DNA of 64,000 nucleotides from Sphingobacterium composti (GTDB taxonomy: Bacteria > Bacteroidota > Bacteroidia > Sphingobacteriales > Sphingobacteriaceae): contig NZ_WUQZ01000015.1 in NCBI RefSeq assembly GCF_009829075.1, forward strand, positions 1 to 64,000, read 5' to 3'. Below are positions 36,087 through 45,167 of the stretch, piece by piece (the first letter of the stretch is position 1; the number at the start of each line of letters is the position of its first letter). Both the position numbers and the translations under genes were made by a program. The notes beneath the pieces are model-generated. The model saw only the letters and a list, made by a program, of their open reading frames with translations, had not been told where the DNA came from and searched no databases.

Positions 36087-37697
36087 TCAACTGTTAATTA
36101 CGTCCAATTGGCACACTTTTACAATTTTATTATATAACTCAATAGGATTGAATGGTTTGCCTATAACATCATCTGCACCAACCTCAAAAGCAGCTTTTTG
36201 CTCATGCTCCATCACGGAAGCAGAAATTGTAATAATAGGAATCCTATTTTTATGCGGGTCTTGATTATTTCGAATAGTTGTAATTGCTTCAAAACCACTC
36301 ATCACTGGCATATGCGTATCCATTAGGATTAGATCAAATTTATTCGTGTTCATGGCTTCAAGAGCCAAATGGCCGTTTTTGACAATCGTAACGTCACATT
36401 TCCACGTACGAAGCATGTGCGCTAACATAAAACTATTTAAATCATTATCTTCTGCAATAAGAACTTTCAATTGACTAAGTGGGGTGAGTTGTGTGTATAC
36501 TAACTCTTCTTTTTTACTAATTGATTCTTCCACAACTTCCTTAATATCGACTATGAATGAGAATGTAGATCCCTCACCATAATTGCTCTCAGCTAATACT
36601 TCTCCATTCAGAAGCTTAGCTAACCGTTTTACTATTGCTAAACCTAGTCCTGTACCGCCAAATTTTTTCGTTATTCTATCATCACCCTGCTCGAATTCTT
36701 GGAAAATTTTTTCTACCGCTTCAGCTTTGATACCTATGCCAGTATCTTTTACAGCAAATCTAATTTTGTGACTATTTTCATGGGTTGCTAGTACATCTAC
36801 AATAAATTCTACGGTTCCTGTATCTGTAAACTTGAGACTATTACTAATAAAATTCGATAATATCTGTTGCAACCTAAGTGAATCAAAATGGACAATTTTA
36901 GGTAATCTATCGGATAGACAAAGATTCAATTGCAGTTTTTTATTTTCAGCTTTCATTCTGAAAATATTGGCTGTTTCTTCTATCAAATCTTTCAGATAGA
37001 AATTTTCAAACTCAATCTTCATCATACCTGAATCGATTTTAGAAATATCTAAAATGTCATTGATAATCATAAGTAACGAACTCGACGCAGTACTTAGGTA
37101 TTTTACCCAATCTCTCTGTTCATCATTCAAATTGGAAGACTTTAGCATGTGGATAATACCCATTATGCCATTGATAGGGGTACGTATTTCATGGCTCATA
37201 TTAGCTAAGAAGATTTCTTTAGACTTACGAGCATTTTCAGCTTCTTTATTTGCTTGGATTAGTGCGATTTTAGATAACTCCAATTCATTGTTTTTCTGAA
37301 TTATTTCTTCTTGAATCTGAACTTGTTTTACAAAAGCATTAACTTTCGCTATGGTAATTTCAGGATTCAATGGTTTGTAAAGATAATCTACCGCCCCACT
37401 TTGTAATCCTTTAATCAAGTATTTATCTTCTTTTGAAATAGCAGTCACCATAATGGCGATAATATGGCTAGTCTTTGGATTCGCTTTTAATAGCGATACA
37501 AATTCAAAACCATTTATATCGGGCATTTGAACATCAACTAGGGCGATAGAAATATCATTTTTCCAACAAAGCTTTAAAGCTTCATTAGGCTCAGTTGTAC
37601 TGATGATATTTATGTTTTCAATATCTCCCAATAAGGCTTTCAGACTGATAATATTTTCCTCTTTGTCGTCAAGTATCAATAAATTGATTTTTTTCAT
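36087..37697 (-). CDS. Hybrid histidine kinase: REC-HisKA-HATPase-REC
   Basis: 536 residues, cytoplasmic, no membrane segment. An N-terminal receiver (1-125) has phospho-acceptor D55 in LVDVQMP. A coiled linker follows. HisKA has H169 in ANMSHEIRTPINGIMG, the HATPase domain (about 275-395) has G1/G2 boxes VKDTGIGI and KFGGTGLGLAIV, and a C-terminal receiver (about 410-530) has LMDTHMP. A receiver at both ends suggests it is fed by another kinase and passes the phosphate on. It is the last gene of a four-gene operon, 5 bp after cheB. Confidence 0.94.
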   Translation of the reverse strand: MKKINLLILDDKEENIISLKALLGDIENINIISTTEPNEALKLCWKNDISIALVDVQMPDINGFEFVSLLKANPKTSHIIAIMVTAISKEDKYLIKGLQSGAVDYLYKPLNPEITIAKVNAFVKQVQIQEEIIQKNNELELSKIALIQANKEAENARKSKEIFLANMSHEIRTPINGIMGIIHMLKSSNLNDEQRDWVKYLSTASSSLLMIINDILDISKIDSGMMKIEFENFYLKDLIEETANIFRMKAENKKLQLNLCLSDRLPKIVHFDSLRLQQILSNFISNSLKFTDTGTVEFIVDVLATHENSHKIRFAVKDTGIGIKAEAVEKIFQEFEQGDDRITKKFGGTGLGLAIVKRLAKLLNGEVLAESNYGEGSTFSFIVDIKEVVEESISKKEELVYTQLTPLSQLKVLIAEDNDLNSFMLAHMLRTWKCDVTIVKNGHLALEAMNTNKFDLILMDTHMPVMSGFEAITTIRNNQDPHKNRIPIITISASVMEHEQKAAFEVGADDVIGKPFNPIELYNKIVKVCQLDVINS

Positions 37698-37702
37698 GAC
37701 TT

Positions 37703-38269
37703 TTAATTTAAATTACTGAAAAATGATATAATTTGAGAATTCTTCCATACTAATGGAATGAGTGTTTCTCGTTTACCAGCAAGTGGCATGGTACGAATAG
37801 CTGCTTGTGCGGGATCTTGAATGACAATTTTACCGCCAAAATCCTCCACCATTCTGAGACCTTTAGCACCATCTGAATTGGCTCCTGATAATAAGAAAGC
37901 AGTGCAATTCTTTTTGTAAATTTGAGCTGCTGTCTCAAAAAGTACATCTATGGATGGACGAGAGTAATTAATATGTTCAGAGCCATCTAATGAAAATGTA
38001 AAATTGGGTTCAACCATCAAGTGATAGCCAGCAGGAGCGAAGTATACATAATTTTTGCAAATTTCTATTTTATCTATTGCTGATACTATATTCCTTTTTA
38101 ATTTTCTAGACAGACTTTTCTCTATTTGTGTATCGTAGTGTTTGTTGCGGTGTAGCACAATACAAATTGCAGGCTCAAAAGTAGGAGGTAAGTTTTCTAA
38201 CAGCTCAGCTATGAGTGTATACGATCCAGCAGACCCTCCTATCAAAATAATTTCCGTCGCAATTGCCAT
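37703..38269 (-). CDS. CheB methylesterase domain, standalone
   Basis: 188 residues that make up only the CheB methylesterase domain, without the usual receiver. The catalytic triad is visible: S13 (GGSAGS), H40 (IVLHRN) and D133 (GANSDGAKG). PAGYHLMVE is a conserved loop. Classic CheB removes methyl groups from chemoreceptors. No methyl-accepting receptor is in the window, so the target may be the kinase in the same operon. It sits 3 bp after cheR. Confidence 0.92.
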   Translation of the reverse strand: MAIATEIILIGGSAGSYTLIAELLENLPPTFEPAICIVLHRNKHYDTQIEKSLSRKLKRNIVSAIDKIEICKNYVYFAPAGYHLMVEPNFTFSLDGSEHINYSRPSIDVLFETAAQIYKKNCTAFLLSGANSDGAKGLRMVEDFGGKIVIQDPAQAAIRTMPLAGKRETLIPLVWKNSQIISFFSNLN

Positions 38270-38272
38270 CTC

Positions 38273-39106
38273 TTATTTTATCTTTTGATATATGTTGTAT
38301 TGTTTATCTATCACCTTAAAATTGTTTTTTATGTCATGTGCATACAGACTTTCTTTAGATCCAAGACACAAAAATCCAAAGAGACTTAAAGATTCATAAA
38401 ATAGATTTAAAACACGTGATTGTAATTCTTTATCAAAATATATCATTACATTTCTACACATTATCAGTTGAAATTCATTAAAAGCTTGATCAGTAACTAA
38501 ATTGTGTGTTGAGAACAAGACTTTGTTTCTGTATTCTTTGTTGATAATGGCAGCATCGTACATTGCCGTATAATGACTTGAAAAATCCAAAGAGGGTTTA
38601 GTATGCAAATAATTTTCTGTGTAAGATTTTATTTTATTCAAGCTATAAACACCTTTTCGAGCAATGTCAAGCGCTCTTTGACTAATATCAGTCCCGTAAA
38701 TAAAACTTCTATCCAAGATATTGGATTCATTGAGTACAATAGCGGTAGAATAGGCTTCTTCTCCTGTAGAACAGCCTGCACTCCAGATTCGTATTTGTGG
38801 ATATGTCTGTAGGTATGGTATTACGTTTTTTTTCAAAGAATTAAAGAATTGTGGGTCACGAAACATTTCTGTCACATTTACCACTAATTCCTGAATAAAA
38901 TAGTTATGGAAATCTTTTACATTGACGATTGCATTTTTTAAATCTACAATATCCATTTTCTCTACTTGCAAGAAACGCTCAACTCTTCTCTTCAAAGAGG
39001 ATTTGGAATAACCGGACAAATCTAATTCAGAGATGTTTTGTAGAAGATAAATGATGTCTTCTAAATCTTGAAATTCAATAATATTTACTGCTTTTAACCC
39101 AGCCAT
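38273..39106 (-). CDS. CheR-type methyltransferase
   Basis: 277 residues: N-terminal CheR helical domain (about 5-70) and a SAM-binding domain with IRIWSAGCSTGEEAYSTAI (motif I), FIYGTDISQRALDIAR and LIMCRNVMIYFD. CheR methylates glutamates of chemoreceptors. The start ATG 39106 overlaps the end of the upstream kinase by 13 bp, so translation is probably coupled. Together with the CheB gene downstream it forms a methylation/demethylation pair without an obvious receptor. Confidence 0.93.
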   Translation of the reverse strand: MAGLKAVNIIEFQDLEDIIYLLQNISELDLSGYSKSSLKRRVERFLQVEKMDIVDLKNAIVNVKDFHNYFIQELVVNVTEMFRDPQFFNSLKKNVIPYLQTYPQIRIWSAGCSTGEEAYSTAIVLNESNILDRSFIYGTDISQRALDIARKGVYSLNKIKSYTENYLHTKPSLDFSSHYTAMYDAAIINKEYRNKVLFSTHNLVTDQAFNEFQLIMCRNVMIYFDKELQSRVLNLFYESLSLFGFLCLGSKESLYAHDIKNNFKVIDKQYNIYQKIK

Positions 39107-42100
39107 ACCTGCATTAATGATGTCAACTTATCTATATCTATCGGCTTACTTACGTAGTCATTAGCTCCTATTTGTATTGATTTTTCTCGATCGCCTTTCA
39201 TTGCTTTCGCGGTTACAGCAAGAATTGGAAGGTTTTTGTATTTTAATTCTTCACGGATTATTTGAATAGCTTCGTATCCATCCATTTCAGGCATCATGAT
39301 ATCCATTAATACAATATCTACTTTGTGATCTGGATTCTTAAGAATATCGATAGCCTCTTGACCATTGTTTGCGATTTCGATCTTCATATCATAACTCTGC
39401 AAACTCGTGGATAATGCAAACACATTTCGCATGTCATCATCTGCAATAAGAACTCGTTTACCATTCAAATTGTTAGTCTGCGTGATCGTAGGTATTGATT
39501 TAGCAGGTTGAGCAGCATTACTATTTAGTTTGTTCAAAAATAGATTTACCTCATCTATTAATCTGTCACTTGACTTATCTGATTTCAAAATTGTCGCTCT
39601 AGCATCAGAAATAATTTTATCATACTGCTGTTTTGGTAATTCATAAGCTGTATTGATAATTATAGGTATTTGAGAAAGCGATTCGCGTTCTTTGATTTTT
39701 TCTATCAAATCCAAACCATTACCATCTGGAAGGCTTAAATCCAAAATTATACAATCAATGTTTTCTTCTTCAGTTAGTTTAGACCAAGCTGAGCTAAGGG
39801 AGAAGGTTTGAATTACATTAATATTATGACCAGAGAATGAATTTTTAATATGATCACTTTGAAGTTCCTGGTCTTCTACTAATAATATTTTCTTAACGGA
39901 TTTATTAAGATTTATGTTGATGTTTTCAAACGTCTTTTGAATAGTGTCTTCTGTGACAGGTTTGTGCATGAAACCAATTGCGCCATTCTCAATAAAATCT
40001 TTTTTAGAGAATGTAGCGGCAGACATCATATGAATTGGAATATGTTTGGTGCTCTCGTCATCTTTGAGCGTACGCAAAACTTCCCAGCCATCCGCAATTG
40101 GAAGCATAACATCTAGGATAATAGCACTAGGTAATTGCGATTTTGCTAATTCTATTCCCTTCGCACCGTCATGTGCCAAGATGACATTGAAGCCATAATC
40201 TTCAGCAAAACCTTTCAGAATATCTGCAAAATTAATGTCATCTTCAATGATTAAGATGGTTTTATCTTCTCCAGCTAAGTGAGGAACGGTTTTTGGAGTT
40301 TCTACGACCTGAACAGCTTCAAAAGTGTCTTTTTTAGGAGTGATAGGCGTTTTTGAAATAATATTATCCTTTACTACGATCTCTTTCTCATCAGCACTCT
40401 GTACGGGAATGATAAGGCTGAATTTACTTCCTTTCCCAATTTCACTTTCTAGCGCTATGCGTCCACCCAGCAAACTCGCTATTTCCTTGCTAATTGACAG
40501 TCCTAGGCCTGTTCCACCATATTTTCTACTCGTAGAACCATCTTCCTGACGGAATGCTTCAAATATTAAGTCTTGCTTTTCTTGTGAAATTCCTTTTCCT
40601 GAATCCACCACATCAAAATATAGATTGTTTGAATGCATGGAGACATTCAATTCCACTTTACCTTCAGATTCCGTGAATTTGAACGCATTTGAAAGGAAGT
40701 TTTTGATTACTTGTTGAAGTCTATATTCGTCCGTTAGGAATTCTATTGGAACTTCATTCGCAATAGAAGTGGTGAATGTAATGTTTTTATCTTTAGCTAT
40801 AGCTTTGAATAAATCCTCCGCATCGTGTACGAAATCTTTAGTTTTTATTTTAGCCATGTTTAAATCTACATGACCAGCTTCAATTTTAGCCAAATCCAGT
40901 AATTCATTTATTAATTGTAATAAATCTGCTCCTGCATCATGGATAACTTTCGCATATTTTACTTGTTCCTTATTCAGGTTTTGATGTTTGTTATCCTGAA
41001 GAAGTTTGGCTAAGATCAATATACTATTAAGTGGAGTGCGCAACTCATGGCTCATATTGGCCATGAATTCTGATTTATATTTACTTGCTAATTCTACTTC
41101 TTGAATTTTTTGTTCTACCAATTTTTGTGTTTGGTTGAGATCTTGGTTTCTCGTTTCTAATTCTTCCGCTTTCTTGTTTAATTCTATGTTCGTTTGAGTC
41201 AACTCTTCTTGTTGCACACGAAGTTCTTCTTCTGAAGACTCTAGCAAATTAGTTTTATGCACTAACTCTTCATTAGTGATACGTAATTCTTCTTGTTGCG
41301 CTTCAAGTTCTTCTGTTTGTCGTTGTGTCTCGTCCAATAATTCTTGAACCAAGAGATGACTTTGTCCAAACTTAATGCGAGTAGCAATATTTCTACTTAT
41401 TCGAGTAAAATAATCCTTGTAAAGAGTGCAATTGTCTTCATTGTAGTCGGAAATAGCAATTTCGATTACACCCAACGTAGTATCGTCGTGGATTAATGGG
41501 CAATAGATGATTGTATAATTATTATCCCGGACTACAGCACTTTGAATATTTAGATGCTCTTTAGGTTGGTTCTCCAAAATGACAATTTCTTTATCCTCCG
41601 TGATTTTTCCTAAATATCCGTCTCCAGATATAAACTCATTGACAGCAGCATCTTTATTAACACCATGCGCAGCACATAGCCTAAAGATGAAAGAATCTGG
41701 TTTACGAACATATAATGCAATGGCTGGTGTTTTAATATTTTTGTTCAAAATATCAATTACAACCTCGCAAATCTCTCGCTCATCATCCAATCCACTGATA
41801 CCATCAGATATCAATGAGCTTTTTTCAAGTATCCAATTAGAGTTTTCGATTTTATACTTTGCAGTAACATATTCGTTATTTATTTTAGTGAGATCATCAG
41901 TGGTCTCTTTTAGTTGTTGTAACGTCTGAATAACTCTATAAAAAGTAAATGATATGAAAATAATGACTAATGAAATTAATACAATGATTATGATTTTGTC
42001 TGTATCAAAGTCGGATTCATTATCTTTTATCTGCACAACTCTATTATCGACTACACTTTTGATAAAATCATTTACAACAGTCAAAGTATTCTGATCTTGA

Positions 42101-42513
42101 GCAGTCCAATAATTAATCAGATCATCAACATTAGAATACAATGGATTTTCAGAAGCATGGATTAATTCATTTATATGATTTTTTAAAACAAGTACATGGT
42201 TCGCGATTTTTTCAATGGATTCTAATCGCTCAATATCTTTTGATAGACTTTTATTTAGATTTTTAATTATTTGAGTGTTTTTATTAGTGGCATTTTGTGC
42301 ACTTTCAATATTTGCATGTATTAACTCTTTTAGTTGGGTGTTAATTGATGTAGATATATATAACTTTTCCTGCGAACTATTGAGTATTTCTTCGTTCTTT
42401 GAGGTAAATACATTTATGCTGTAAAATAGGTAGGTAGCCCCAAAAATCATTATGACTAATGAAATAATACTACTTGTAATAAGCTGACTTTTCAAATGTT
42501 GATTTTTAATCAT
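39094..42513 (-). CDS. Hybrid histidine kinase with GAF and three receivers
   Basis: 1139 residues. Two membrane helices (about 14-34 and 176-196) enclose a periplasmic four-helix sensor (CHASE3-like). A GAF domain (about 245-385) and a long coiled coil (about 385-480, rich in Glu-Glu-Leu) lead to HisKA with ANMSHELRTPLNSILI and an HATPase (about 595-715, KYGGTGLGLSIS). Three receivers follow: about 750-865 (ILDVMLP), 870-985 (ILDLSLP) and 1010-1135 (LMDIMMP). It is the first gene of the operon with CheR, CheB and a second hybrid kinase, so the signal chain probably starts here. Confidence 0.95.
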   Translation of the reverse strand: MIKNQHLKSQLITSSIISLVIMIFGATYLFYSINVFTSKNEEILNSSQEKLYISTSINTQLKELIHANIESAQNATNKNTQIIKNLNKSLSKDIERLESIEKIANHVLVLKNHINELIHASENPLYSNVDDLINYWTAQDQNTLTVVNDFIKSVVDNRVVQIKDNESDFDTDKIIIIVLISLVIIFISFTFYRVIQTLQQLKETTDDLTKINNEYVTAKYKIENSNWILEKSSLISDGISGLDDEREICEVVIDILNKNIKTPAIALYVRKPDSFIFRLCAAHGVNKDAAVNEFISGDGYLGKITEDKEIVILENQPKEHLNIQSAVVRDNNYTIIYCPLIHDDTTLGVIEIAISDYNEDNCTLYKDYFTRISRNIATRIKFGQSHLLVQELLDETQRQTEELEAQQEELRITNEELVHKTNLLESSEEELRVQQEELTQTNIELNKKAEELETRNQDLNQTQKLVEQKIQEVELASKYKSEFMANMSHELRTPLNSILILAKLLQDNKHQNLNKEQVKYAKVIHDAGADLLQLINELLDLAKIEAGHVDLNMAKIKTKDFVHDAEDLFKAIAKDKNITFTTSIANEVPIEFLTDEYRLQQVIKNFLSNAFKFTESEGKVELNVSMHSNNLYFDVVDSGKGISQEKQDLIFEAFRQEDGSTSRKYGGTGLGLSISKEIASLLGGRIALESEIGKGSKFSLIIPVQSADEKEIVVKDNIISKTPITPKKDTFEAVQVVETPKTVPHLAGEDKTILIIEDDINFADILKGFAEDYGFNVILAHDGAKGIELAKSQLPSAIILDVMLPIADGWEVLRTLKDDESTKHIPIHMMSAATFSKKDFIENGAIGFMHKPVTEDTIQKTFENININLNKSVKKILLVEDQELQSDHIKNSFSGHNINVIQTFSLSSAWSKLTEEENIDCIILDLSLPDGNGLDLIEKIKERESLSQIPIIINTAYELPKQQYDKIISDARATILKSDKSSDRLIDEVNLFLNKLNSNAAQPAKSIPTITQTNNLNGKRVLIADDDMRNVFALSTSLQSYDMKIEIANNGQEAIDILKNPDHKVDIVLMDIMMPEMDGYEAIQIIREELKYKNLPILAVTAKAMKGDREKSIQIGANDYVSKPIDIDKLTSLMQVWLG

Positions 42514-42655
42514 GCCGGTTATATTCAGTTTGATTGTTGTTTTAGTTAAATAGATGTGAATATTGAAATCAATTTCACTTTAATTCATAAATTCTAGTAA
42601 ATGTGTACAAATATAAGTAGAATGCAATATTATACAGCTTTTATAAAAATAAAAG

Positions 42656-42691
42656 ATTTAATGTATTTTTTCTGCAAAAAATACATTAAAT
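42656..42691. promoter_or_regulatory. Perfect 16-bp inverted repeat between two divergent transcripts
   Basis: The arms ATTTAATGTATTTTTT and AAAAAATACATTAAAT flank loop CTGC without a mismatch. No gene ends here, so a terminator is not needed. It lies 54 bp upstream of floA and 142 bp upstream of the kinase operon. An operator or a leader hairpin of floA are the likely roles. Confidence 0.7.
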
Positions 42692-42745
42692 AAAATTAAT
42701 ATAATATCTTTAGAAAAGTGATTATTAAATTAAAATACAACATTT

Positions 42746-43723
42746 ATGAATCCTGAAATCAGTGTTATCCTAACTATAATTGGAGCTGTCGTAGCTCTTT
42801 CTATCCTTCTTTATTTATTACCTGTGAACCTATGGTTTACAGCTCAGTTGTCTAACGTACGTATTAGTCTTTTGAATTTGGTCTTAATGCGCCTACGTAA
42901 AGTTCCGCCTTCATTAGTGACCAATGCAATGATTACGTCAACTAAGGCAGGTTTGCGCATTACTACGAATGATATTGAGACACACTTTTTGGCAGGAGGT
43001 AATGTTAATAAGGTTATAAAAGCACTTATATCCGCTGATAAGGCTAATATTCCTTTGGATTTCAAATTGGCTACTGCAATTGACCTTGCAGGACGTGATG
43101 TGTTCGATGCAGTACAATTATCTGTTAACCCACAAGTAATCAATACACCTCCAGTAGCGGCAGTTGCTAAGGATGGTATACAACTAATCGCAAAGGCGCG
43201 TGTCACAGTTCGTGCCAATATTAATCAGTTAGTAGGTGGAGCAGGTGAAGACACAATATTAGCCCGTGTAGGAGAAGGTATCGTAACAACGATTGGATCT
43301 TCAAGAGACCACAAAGAAGTTTTAGAGAATCCAGATCGTATTTCCAAAACAGTTTTGTCCAAAGGATTAGATTCTGGAACAGCTTTTGAGATTTTATCGA
43401 TTGATATTGCAGATATCGATATAGGTGAAAACGTAGGGGCGAAATTACAAACCGATCAAGCGGAAGCAGATTTAAAAGTGGCTAATGCTCGTGCCGAGGA
43501 AAGACGTGCTATGGCTGTTGCGACAGAGCAAGAAATGCGTGCCAAAGCGCAAGATGCTAAAGCCAAAGTAATCGAAGCAGAAGCACAAGTACCTTTAGCA
43601 TTGGCTGAAGCATTTAGAAGTGGTAATTTGGGAATTATGGATTATTATAAAATGCAAAATATTCAAGCGGATACGGATATGAGAGCATCTATATCAAATC
43701 CAAAAGGTAATGATAAAAAATAA
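42746..43723 (+). CDS. floA: Flotillin-like protein FloA
   Basis: 325 residues of the FloA/UPF0365 family, a flotillin-like scaffold of functional membrane microdomains. An N-terminal hairpin membrane segment (about 5-25) is followed by a SPFH-related domain (about 60-220, [22 protein letters not shown]) and a C-terminal coiled coil rich in Ala/Glu (about 230-300). The length is normal. The gene is transcribed alone, divergent from the kinase operon. Confidence 0.95.
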   Translation: MNPEISVILTIIGAVVALSILLYLLPVNLWFTAQLSNVRISLLNLVLMRLRKVPPSLVTNAMITSTKAGLRITTNDIETHFLAGGNVNKVIKALISADKANIPLDFKLATAIDLAGRDVFDAVQLSVNPQVINTPPVAAVAKDGIQLIAKARVTVRANINQLVGGAGEDTILARVGEGIVTTIGSSRDHKEVLENPDRISKTVLSKGLDSGTAFEILSIDIADIDIGENVGAKLQTDQAEADLKVANARAEERRAMAVATEQEMRAKAQDAKAKVIEAEAQVPLALAEAFRSGNLGIMDYYKMQNIQADTDMRASISNPKGNDKK

Positions 43724-44028
43724 TTGGAAAAAACAAAACCTTGACGATGGGCGCCAAGGTTTGCTACTAACCAATTATAAACCTAAATTATGAAAAGACT
43801 TTTTTATGAACAAATCAGAACATTTATTTCTGATTTGTTGATACAAAGTTACAACAAGAAGTAACATCTGTCAATACTTTTAAGTGTAAAAGTTGTTAAA
43901 GCAACTAGTTTGTGACAGTTTTATGATGATACCCAATGTATTTTGTTTTTATAAAATAATAAATGTCATTTTTGAATAAATAATTTATTTTGCTTTGCTA
44001 AATTTTAAATTGTTATTTTGGCTCAACT
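43724..44028. other. Gap between floA and kdsC with possible structured RNA
   Basis: About 305 bases without a clear gene. A hairpin (AAACCTTG / CAAGGTTT, 43736-43762) is followed by an A/C-rich stretch ending in AACCTAAATT, then an ATG at 43790 opening a 24-codon frame (MKRLFYEQIRTFISDLLIQS and four more residues). That frame includes a second hairpin (AACAAATCAGAA / TTTCTGATTTGTT, 43809-43839). The first hairpin may be the floA terminator. The rest could be a small RNA or leader peptide; see the findings. Confidence 0.45.
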
Positions 44029-44547
44029 ATGGTTTATACAGAACTTAAAAAAGTCAAATGCGTGGTGTTGGACGTAGATGGCGTATTGACAAATGGAAAT
44101 ATTTTGGTGACTGAAGAAGGTCATCAACTTCGGACTTTTAATGTAAAGGATGGTTATGCTATACAGTATGCGATCAAACAAGGTTTAGATATTTTTGTAA
44201 TTACTGGTGCTAGATCAAAAGGAGTTAAGGTGAGATTTGATGGTTTAGGTGTTAAGGAAACATTTCTTGGAATAAGTGACAAATGGACATTATTGCAGGA
44301 TCTGCTGAGCAAATATAACTACTCCTTAAGTGAAGTTTTGTTCATTGGAGATGACATGCCGGATTATAAATGTATGCAGAAAGTCGGTGTGGCTGTAGCT
44401 CCTGCTGATGCAGTAGAAGATATAAAAAGTGTTAGCCAATATGTTTCTAAATATAAAGGCGGAGAAGGAATCGTAAGAGAGATTTTAGAGAAAATCCTTC
44501 GACTTCAAGGGAAATGGCACAATGATGTACTAACAACAAGTATTTAA
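44029..44547 (+). CDS. kdsC: KdsC-type HAD phosphatase
   Basis: 172 residues, HAD superfamily subclass C0 without a cap domain, as in 3-deoxy-D-manno-octulosonate 8-phosphate phosphatase. Motif I is LDVDGVLTNG, FNVKDGYAIQ follows, motif II is VITGARSKG, motif III Lys lies in SDKWTLL, and motif IV is IGDDMPDY. It makes KDO for lipopolysaccharide from KDO 8-phosphate. The related N-acetylneuraminate-type phosphatases are close, but the length and motif spacing are those of KdsC. The next gene, maf, begins 1 bp after its stop. Confidence 0.87.
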   Translation: MVYTELKKVKCVVLDVDGVLTNGNILVTEEGHQLRTFNVKDGYAIQYAIKQGLDIFVITGARSKGVKVRFDGLGVKETFLGISDKWTLLQDLLSKYNYSLSEVLFIGDDMPDYKCMQKVGVAVAPADAVEDIKSVSQYVSKYKGGEGIVREILEKILRLQGKWHNDVLTTSI

Positions 44548-44548
44548 A

Positions 44549-45139
44549 ATGTTAGCAGAGCGCTTGAAAGACATTAAAGTGATTTTAGGTTCACAATCAC
44601 CTCGTCGTAAGGAACTTTTGGCTTCATTGGATATAGATTTTGAAGTTATTATCAAAAGTGTGGATGAATCTATTCCCCCTAACATTACTTCTCCAGATGC
44701 GGCAGAGTATGTTGCATTGAGGAAGTTGAATGCTTTTGATCCAATGGACTATACAAATACACTAATTATTACAGCTGATACAGTGGTCGTTAATCAAGGT
44801 AATGTTGTGTTGGGAAAGCCACAGACCAATGAAGAGGCAATTCAAGTTATAAAATCACTTTCGGGTACATCACATCAAGTGTATACTGGGCTAGCTTTAC
44901 GTTACAAAGATCTAGAAGTAAGTTTTACAGAAGAAACAACAGTTTATTTTGAAACCCTAGAAGAAAATGAAATTCAATATTATGTAGAAAAATATAAACC
45001 TTATGACAAAGCTGGGGCTTACGGCATCCAAGAGTGGATTGGTCGAATAGCAGTCTCCAGAATCGAAGGTTCATATGAAAATGTAATGGGCTTGCCAACT
45101 GTCAAGCTGTATCAAGAAATAAAGAATATTATAAAGTAA
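44549..45139 (+). CDS. maf: Maf family nucleotide pyrophosphatase
   Basis: 196 residues. ILGSQSPRRKELLASL at the N-terminus, SPDAAEYVALRKLNAF, ITADTVVV and YDKAGAYGIQEW are the Maf signature with the phosphate-binding Ser-Pro-Arg-Arg. Maf hydrolyses dTTP, UTP and modified nucleotides to monophosphates, a house-cleaning role. It follows kdsC with 1 bp between them, so both are in one operon. Confidence 0.94.
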   Translation: MLAERLKDIKVILGSQSPRRKELLASLDIDFEVIIKSVDESIPPNITSPDAAEYVALRKLNAFDPMDYTNTLIITADTVVVNQGNVVLGKPQTNEEAIQVIKSLSGTSHQVYTGLALRYKDLEVSFTEETTVYFETLEENEIQYYVEKYKPYDKAGAYGIQEWIGRIAVSRIEGSYENVMGLPTVKLYQEIKNIIK

Positions 45140-45167
45140 AAAAAGGAGGCAGCGCCTCCTTTTTTTA
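45138..45167. terminator. Bidirectional terminator after maf
   Basis: The stem AAAAAAAGGAGGC / GCCTCCTTTTTTT has a 3-base loop and symmetrical A and T runs. It touches the 3' end of the convergent TonB receptor gene. Confidence 0.92.

Noticed and set aside
40325..40549. Plus-strand open frames inside the hybrid kinase and other long genes
   Set aside because: Antisense shadows of strongly supported genes with normal codon use on the coding strand.
43790..43864. 24-codon frame as a real gene
   Set aside because: Too short and without recognisable pattern; kept only as part of the intergenic element.
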